Assembly (NCBI GenBank): GCA_034717695.1
Contig: JAYELS010000030.1
Span: 108,537 to 172,536 of the forward strand
DNA length: 64,000 bases
Reading direction: 5' to 3'
DNA from: NAT127 sp034717695
Lineage (GTDB): Bacteria; Pseudomonadota; Gammaproteobacteria; Pseudomonadales; Porticoccaceae
The notes under the pieces are model-generated. The model saw only the letters and a program-made list of their open reading frames with translations, ran no database searches and was not told the origin of the DNA. Positions 59,589 through 64,000 of this stretch are shown here, in pieces; the stretch's first letter is position 1, and every line of letters begins with the position of its first letter. Position numbers and translations under genes: made by a program.

Positions 59589-60539
59589 CTAGCCTCCGGT
59601 CAGGGCGAAGAGTTTCGTGGTCATGGCGTGGTAAAGCGGAATGCCGACCAGCACGTTGAACGGGAAGGTGACGCCGAGTGAGGCGGCCAGGGACAGCGTC
59701 GGGTTGGCCTGTGGCACCGAAATTCGCATGGCCGCCGGCACAGCGATGTAGGACGCACTTGCCGCCATGATGGCCAGCATGGCCGTGCCGCCCGGCGACA
59801 GCCCGAGCGCGTAACCCAGCGCCATGCCCACCACGGAAGAGAACAGCGGCATGGCGATGCCAAACAGCACAAGGAACGGGCCGTGACGTTTCAGGCTGCC
59901 AAACTGGGCGGCGGTGATCAGCCCCATTTCCAGCAGGAACAGCGCAAGAATCCCCTTGAACAGGTCGAAGAAGAGCGGCTTGACCGAAGTCAGTCCCTCC
60001 GGACCGGCGGCCCAGCCGATCAGCAGCCCGCCGACCAGCAGCACGATGCCCTTGCCCAGAAAAACCTCATGTGCGACCACGCCGATGCGCATATCGCGAG
60101 AGACGCCGCGAGCCAGCAGGATGCCCACCAGGATGGCCGGGATTTCCAGCACCGCCAGCAGGAACGGCATGTGCGTCTCGAAGTCGATCTGCCGGTTGGT
60201 AAACCAAGCGGTGGCGACGGCATAGGTGGCGACGCTCACCGAGCCGTAGTGGGCAGCGATGGAGGCTGCGTCCGCGCGCGGGAAACGTCCCAGGAACCGC
60301 AGTACCGGAAACGCCACCAGCGGCAACAAGGCACCCATCGCGATGACCGCAATGGCCTGCAGCGCCAGTTCGCTGAAGGGCTGCTTGGCGAGTTCGATGC
60401 CGCCTTTAAGCCCAATCGCCAGCAGCAGCAGCATGCTCACCAAGTCATACACCGCTGCGGGCAGGCGTAGCTCCGAGCGCAGCAAGCCGGCGGTCACCCC
60501 GAGCAGGAAGAACAGCAGAACGGGATCGAGCATGCTCAA
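59589..60539 (-). CDS. sbtA: Sodium-dependent bicarbonate transporter SbtA
   Basis: 316 residues with about ten helices. AAIGLKGG-type segment reads LLLLAIGLKGGIELAK near residue 40; AAHYGSVSVATYAVA and ASASYIAVPAAMRIS are typical of SbtA. It imports HCO3- with Na+. The likely start is TTG at 60539, nine bases after GGAGG and overlapping the upstream stop (TTGA); an ATG at 60533 is too far from the ribosome site. Points to autotrophic carbon uptake. Confidence 0.92.
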   Translation of the reverse strand: MSMLDPVLLFFLLGVTAGLLRSELRLPAAVYDLVSMLLLLAIGLKGGIELAKQPFSELALQAIAVIAMGALLPLVAFPVLRFLGRFPRADAASIAAHYGSVSVATYAVATAWFTNRQIDFETHMPFLLAVLEIPAILVGILLARGVSRDMRIGVVAHEVFLGKGIVLLVGGLLIGWAAGPEGLTSVKPLFFDLFKGILALFLLEMGLITAAQFGSLKRHGPFLVLFGIAMPLFSSVVGMALGYALGLSPGGTAMLAIMAASASYIAVPAAMRISVPQANPTLSLAASLGVTFPFNVLVGIPLYHAMTTKLFALTGG

Positions 60540-61072
60540 GATGGCGTTCCTCCGACGTGCGGTTGCGTAGGCGGCAGGAGCAAGCCGCCGTTGCCTTCCA
60601 AGTAAAGCGGACTCAGCACCAGCCCGGGATAGCGCGCCCCGAGGGCGTGCAACTCGTCTTTTGCGCTGCGCTCGGACGCGTCGCCTGGGAAGACGGGGAT
60701 GAAGCGGGCCGCAAGCGTGGCCGTCTCCGTCTCTTCATGACCGAAGCACTCCAGCAGCGCCGCCACCAGATCAATGCGGGAGACGGTGCGGGCCGCCGCT
60801 TCCAACCAGCACAGCATCCAGATGCCGTTGATCCCCGTTGTCTCGAGGATGCGCACGGTTCGCCGCGCGCCACCCACGTCCGGCAGAACCAACTCGGATG
60901 GCAGGTTCGCTATCCCGTCGTCATCGATCCATATCCCCTGGATGACGTCCAGCGCGCTGCCGGGCGACCGACGGCAAAGAATCGTCAGGTAAGCGGCCAG
61001 CTCCTCGCTGGCGCGCTCCAGATCCGCAAAGCTGCGAACCAGCAAGAAGATAGTTCTGGCTTCGCCGGACAT
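60536..61072 (-). CDS. Unknown protein heading the sbtAB array
   Basis: 178 residues from the ATG at 61072, which follows GAGGAG. No membrane helix or signal peptide is evident. The sequence (TIFLLVRSFADLERASEELA, ARFIPVFPGDASERSAKDEL) is not one I recognise. It overlaps sbtA, so it is probably a soluble partner or regulator of bicarbonate uptake. Confidence 0.75.
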   Translation of the reverse strand: MSGEARTIFLLVRSFADLERASEELAAYLTILCRRSPGSALDVIQGIWIDDDGIANLPSELVLPDVGGARRTVRILETTGINGIWMLCWLEAAARTVSRIDLVAALLECFGHEETETATLAARFIPVFPGDASERSAKDELHALGARYPGLVLSPLYLEGNGGLLLPPTQPHVGGTPS

Positions 61073-61263
61073 GCCTTCATCTCCTCTGTCAGTAGGAATT
61101 GGGATCGACCCAAGGCCGGGCCAAGCCCTGACCGACCTTGCTTTCATGGTGTTCACTCAGTCCCGCCGATTGGGTGCGGTGGTGATTCTCGATGTTTTGC
61201 AAAGACAATAAAAGTCGATTATTCTTAAGATACTGTACGTAAAAAATTGTTGATAGGGGCCGA
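61073..61263. promoter_or_regulatory. Divergent control region between sbt array and nhaR-like gene
   Basis: The part from about 61195 to 61255 is notably AT-rich against the surrounding DNA (for example TCGATTATTCTTAAGATACTG) and should hold both promoters and the LysR binding site. I could not fix unique -10/-35 pairs. Confidence 0.55.
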
Positions 61264-62205
61264 ATGAATCTCAAGCACTTGCGCTACTTCTGGGTGACCG
61301 CACATGCCGGGAGCGTTGCTGCGGCGGGTAACCAGCTTCATCTGACGCCGCAAACCGTCAGCGCCCAGATCAAGCTGCTCGAGAACGAGCTCGGGACAGC
61401 CTTGTTCAAACCCGCTGGGCGCGGCCTCGAATTGACCGAAGCGGGGCGCGTCGCTCTTTCCTACGCCGACGAGATCTTTGCGCTCGGTCAGGAGATGGTT
61501 TCGTCGCTGCGGGCGACCGGTATTCCGGAACATGGGGCGGCGGCATTTCGTGTAGGAGTTTCCGACGCAGTCCCCAAATCGCTGACCTACCGTTTGTTGG
61601 CTTCCCTGAGGCGGCCGACGAAACAGGTTCGGCTCGTCTGCCGCGAAGGCACCATTGAGACCTTGCTCGGCGAATTGGCCTTGCACCGGCTGGAGATGGT
61701 ATTGGCCGATCGTCCCATGCCGGCCGGACTGGCCGTCCGAGCACACAGCCGCAAGCTCGGTGAAAGCGACGTTGCCTTCTTCGCTCCTCCACGGCTCGTG
61801 CGGCAGGATACGGTCTTCCCGGCCTGTCTGAACGAAGCCCCGTTGCTGTTACCCGGACAGAATACGGCGGTACGGGGCGAAATCGACCGCTGGTTGGGCG
61901 AGATGCGCCTATTCCCACGAGTCGTCGGTGAGTTCGACGATAGCGCCCTGATGAAAGTCTTTGCCCAGGCAGGTGAAGGCTATTTCCCTGCGCCAGCCGT
62001 CATCTCGGATGAGATCTGCGCGCGCTATGGCGTCAGCGAGGTGGGGCGGGTGGATGAAATACGCGAAGCGTTCTGGTTGATCAGCACCGAGCGGCGCATT
62101 CAGCACCCGGAGGTTCGCGCCGTGCTCGACGCTGCCCGTGGGGCCGTCTTCAGCACGGCTGCCGGCGGCGCAGCAGTGCGGCAACAAACGTGTCTCGATC
62201 GATGA
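61264..62205 (+). CDS. NhaR-like LysR family regulator
   Basis: 313 residues. The helix-turn-helix (NLKHLRYFWVTAHAGSVAAA, LHLTPQTVSAQIKLLENELG) and LELTEAGRVALSYADEIFALG follow the NhaR pattern; NhaR activates sodium-proton antiporter genes in response to Na+. Here the divergent target is the bicarbonate-sodium channel-calcium array, not nhaA. A sodium-responsive role is inferred. It overlaps the Sua5 gene. Confidence 0.85.
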   Translation: MNLKHLRYFWVTAHAGSVAAAGNQLHLTPQTVSAQIKLLENELGTALFKPAGRGLELTEAGRVALSYADEIFALGQEMVSSLRATGIPEHGAAAFRVGVSDAVPKSLTYRLLASLRRPTKQVRLVCREGTIETLLGELALHRLEMVLADRPMPAGLAVRAHSRKLGESDVAFFAPPRLVRQDTVFPACLNEAPLLLPGQNTAVRGEIDRWLGEMRLFPRVVGEFDDSALMKVFAQAGEGYFPAPAVISDEICARYGVSEVGRVDEIREAFWLISTERRIQHPEVRAVLDAARGAVFSTAAGGAAVRQQTCLDR

Positions 62206-63155
62206 TGTTGCACCTCACCTCCTGCGCAAGCGATTTGGCCGTCGCCGTGGACCTGCTGCGAGCAGGCGAACTGGTGGCCTTGCCTACCGAGACCGTCTAC
62301 GGGCTGGCTGCCGACGCGACCAATGCCGACGCCGTGCGCGCCATCTTTCATGCCAAAGGCCGCCCCGCCGATCACCCGCTGATCGTGCATATCGCTGTAG
62401 CCGAACAACTGCCGGTCTGGGCCGACGAGGTTCCGGAGGCGGCTTGGCGGCTGGCTTCTGCGTTCTGGCCTGGGCCGCTGACATTGGTGCTGCCTGCGGC
62501 GCCGACCGTCTCGCCGCTGTTGACGGGAGGCCAGACAACGATCGCGCTGCGTGTGCCGGCCCATCCGGTATTTCAGGCCGTGTTGAGGCAGCTCGGCCGA
62601 GGCTTGGCCGCACCATCCGCAAATCCCTTTGGTCGCATCAGCCCGACCACCGCGGCGCATGTGCAGTGCCACTTGGCTGGAAGGATCGCGGCGGTTGTCG
62701 ATGGCGGCCTCTGCCCGGTCGGTATCGAATCCACCATCGTGGATCTCAGCGGCGACCAGCCTCGCATTTTGCGGCCTGGTATGATCGCCGTCGAGGCCGT
62801 CGCGCAGCATCTGCCTCGAATCGCCACCACTGGAGCCCCTGCGCCGCGCGTACCGGGTACGCTGGCCTCGCATTACGCGCCACGCAAACCGTGCTTCAGG
62901 ATTCCGATCGATCTGTACAAGGAACCGCTATCGAACCTGCGTCTGGGACTGCTTGCGACTCGTCCCGTCAACTGGCCAGTTGCGAGATTCTGGCTGATGC
63001 CAGAGCACCCGGAAAATTATGCGCAAGTGCTATACTCGACATTGCACGAAGCCGATGCCAGCGACTGCGACGCCCTGTTGATCGCTCTGCCACCCAGTGA
63101 CCCGGCATGGACAGCCGTACACGATCGAGTCCACCGCGCAAGTCAGTCTCTTTAG
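62202..63155 (+). CDS. L-threonylcarbamoyladenylate synthase (Sua5 type)
   Basis: 317 residues: an N-terminal YrdC/Sua5 domain (ALPTETVYGLAADATN, KGRPADHPLIVHI, APSANPFGRISPT) and a C-terminal Sua5 domain joined by a linker with SHYAPRKP. It makes the TC-AMP used for the t6A37 modification of tRNA. A two-domain form distinguishes it from TsaC. Start at 62202; GTG 62190 is possible. Overlaps the regulator gene by four bases. Confidence 0.93.
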   Translation: MMLHLTSCASDLAVAVDLLRAGELVALPTETVYGLAADATNADAVRAIFHAKGRPADHPLIVHIAVAEQLPVWADEVPEAAWRLASAFWPGPLTLVLPAAPTVSPLLTGGQTTIALRVPAHPVFQAVLRQLGRGLAAPSANPFGRISPTTAAHVQCHLAGRIAAVVDGGLCPVGIESTIVDLSGDQPRILRPGMIAVEAVAQHLPRIATTGAPAPRVPGTLASHYAPRKPCFRIPIDLYKEPLSNLRLGLLATRPVNWPVARFWLMPEHPENYAQVLYSTLHEADASDCDALLIALPPSDPAWTAVHDRVHRASQSL

Positions 63156-63427
63156 CAGACAGGCTGCATCGGCGAAAGACTAGGTTCTACGATACCTCGG
63201 GCGTGAAACTGGTGACAGGGGCGGCTATTGTCGGCGGTAAGTTGTCTCCCCGAAACAAGCATCTTGCGGATTTGAATCGGCATATGCAGGAGTGGCAGTC
63301 GGTGACTGACCGGAAGGCATCGGAAGATCTGGCCAAGAAAGTGTATGGACGGCTAAATTTCATGGCGGCAATTGACCGCACCTACAGGGATAGGGCGAGA
63401 TCGTTTCGTAACGCAGCTTTCCGGTGA
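63107..63427 (+). pseudogene. Possible C-terminal fragment of a reverse transcriptase
   Basis: 106 codons. RRKTRFYDTSGVKLVTGAAI and the following basic helices (RLNFMAAIDRTYRDRARSF) resemble the end of bacterial retron-like or defence reverse transcriptases, where a KT-x-VTG pattern follows the polymerase core. The catalytic YADD part is absent; the frame begins inside the Sua5 3' end. Recognition is by pattern only, so an unrelated small protein remains possible. Confidence 0.4.
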
Positions 63428-63466
63428 AAGCTCATGGTACTGCCCACTCCTGTCCCTCTAGGATCG

Positions 63467-63793
63467 TCATGAGTCATTGACCTCTGCGACCAAGATTCTG
63501 ACTTGGCTCATCAATGTCTCATCTGCTTTGCCCAGCAGCAAAATCATTTCTGCCAGTTCGTCATCATCGCAGTACAGGTACGCCACCGGAACCTGGAGGG
63601 CTTCAGCCAAGTTTTGAGCCGTGGCGTAGGGCGGCTCGTGCTCCCCGGTTTCATACCTGCTGATCCGGGCGCTGGAGCTTCCCTCGTCAAGGCCAATCAT
63701 CACTCCCAGCTTGTCTTGAGGAATCCCTAGGCGAGTTCGGGCCTCCCGCAAGCGGAGTCCGAATACTGAGGGCGATTTCCTGTCTTTGGCCAT
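63467..63793 (-). CDS. XRE family transcriptional regulator
   Basis: 108 residues with an HTH_3 domain at about 11-70 (LREARTRLGIPQDKLGVMIG, SARISRYETGEHEPPYATAQ). The C-terminal helices may dimerise. It diverges from a gene starting at 63956, with a palindromic site between them, as in a phage-like or toxin-antitoxin repressor switch. Confidence 0.9.
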   Translation of the reverse strand: MAKDRKSPSVFGLRLREARTRLGIPQDKLGVMIGLDEGSSSARISRYETGEHEPPYATAQNLAEALQVPVAYLYCDDDELAEMILLLGKADETLMSQVRILVAEVNDS

Positions 63794-63825
63794 CCCCCAT
63801 CATTGCGAAAGCTGCTTGCCCCTTC

Positions 63826-63842
63826 TCTACGTAATTCGTAGA
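63826..63842. promoter_or_regulatory. Palindromic operator next to the XRE gene
   Basis: TCTACG and CGTAGA form a perfect 6-bp dyad around TAATT, 33 bp upstream of the XRE start. It is the natural candidate for autoregulation by that repressor. Confidence 0.6.
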
Positions 63843-63894
63843 ATTTAGAATGAGGGCCGTTTCAGGAAATACCTATTGAGAATTACATAACTAT

Positions 63895-63924
63895 ATGACA
63901 TATATTCAGCCGCCACGGTATAAT
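63895..63924 (+). promoter_or_regulatory. Near-consensus sigma70 promoter
   Basis: ATGACA (63895-63900) and TATAAT (63919-63924) with an 18-bp spacer, 32 bp before the start at 63956. It faces away from the XRE gene and about 50 bp from the dyad. Confidence 0.7.
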
Positions 63925-63955
63925 TGCCACATCCTTTCCACTTTGAGGATTTGGC

Positions 63956-64000
63956 ATGGCAGCAGCGATGGACGCAGCATCAAAACGCCGAGTGCGAGCT
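63956..64000 (+). CDS. Start of an unidentified gene (cut by window end)
   Basis: ATG preceded by TTTGAGGATTTGGC, a plausible ribosome site, opens a frame of 15 codons (MAAAMDAASKRRVRA) to the window end. Too short to identify. The strong promoter upstream supports it as a real gene, divergent from the XRE repressor. Confidence 0.55.
   Translation, partial: MAAAMDAASKRRVRA

Overview
The window looks like a high-GC gammaproteobacterial chromosome, probably a chemolithoautotroph from a saline or alkaline habitat; the lineage is an inference, with Chromatiales/Ectothiorhodospiraceae-type bacteria the best guess. Support comes from the gammaproteobacterial gene orders cvpA-purF-metZ and recX..alaS-lysC-csrA-tRNA-Ser, a MoxR/DUF58/TgpA module, a CysB-type regulator, two SulP anion transporters, and a sodium-dependent bicarbonate transporter with its PII partner (SbtA/SbtB) beside an NhaR-like regulator. 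There are no rRNA genes, no CRISPR array and no intact transposase.

Layout. 1-7.0 kb: cvpA (5' cut), purF, metZ, then moxR, DUF58 and transglutaminase tgpA in tight order. 7.1-14.8 kb: beta-CASP nuclease, Na/Pi symporter, msrA, tauE/safE divergent from cysB, a TIGR01777 epimerase, and thpR with DUF503 on the minus strand. 15-19.5 kb: SulP plus a tandem-domain USP, then a sialidase-like protein coupled to a membrane protein. 19.6-25 kb (minus): LTA-synthase-like sulfatase, cfa, a small ribbon-helix-helix-like protein, pckA. 25-31 kb: a second SulP divergent from pckA across a perfect dyad, and a ferric-iron ABC transporter under a Fur-box-like site. 31-37.9 kb: DUF4126, recX, three small genes, alaS, lysC, csrA and tRNA-Ser(GCU).

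After the tRNA the character changes. From 38.3 to 61.1 kb every gene is on the minus strand, usually overlapping or closely spaced. In order of transcription: an unknown protein, SbtA, SbtB, a membrane-anchored unknown, HtpX, a NavAb-like sodium channel, a Ca-type P-ATPase, CorA, a Na/Ca-type antiporter, DgkA, a TerB-like protein, a DUF6671 protein, a glycosyltransferase fused to a YkoP-like domain, a NodB-type deacetylase, PyrC with an altered active site, IlvD, BioA, a 35-codon CxxC peptide, a lipoprotein hydrolase, a truncated MFS transporter and a trifunctional acyl-ligase/carrier/acyltransferase. An NhaR-like LysR gene diverges from the head of the array, followed by a Sua5 gene. The last kilobase holds an apparent reverse-transcriptase tail, an XRE repressor gene with a dyad operator, and the start of another gene. 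The tRNA-Ser and adjacent 12-bp tandem repeats suggest this half entered as an island.

The most interesting unit is the Na+/HCO3-/Ca2+/Mg2+ transport array (about 52-61 kb) joined to a diacylglycerol and glycolipid module (47-52 kb). Smaller points are Glu102 in place of the carboxylated lysine of PyrC, the dyad between pckA and the second SulP gene, and two 7-bp repeat arrays that supply the stop codons of metZ and fbpC.
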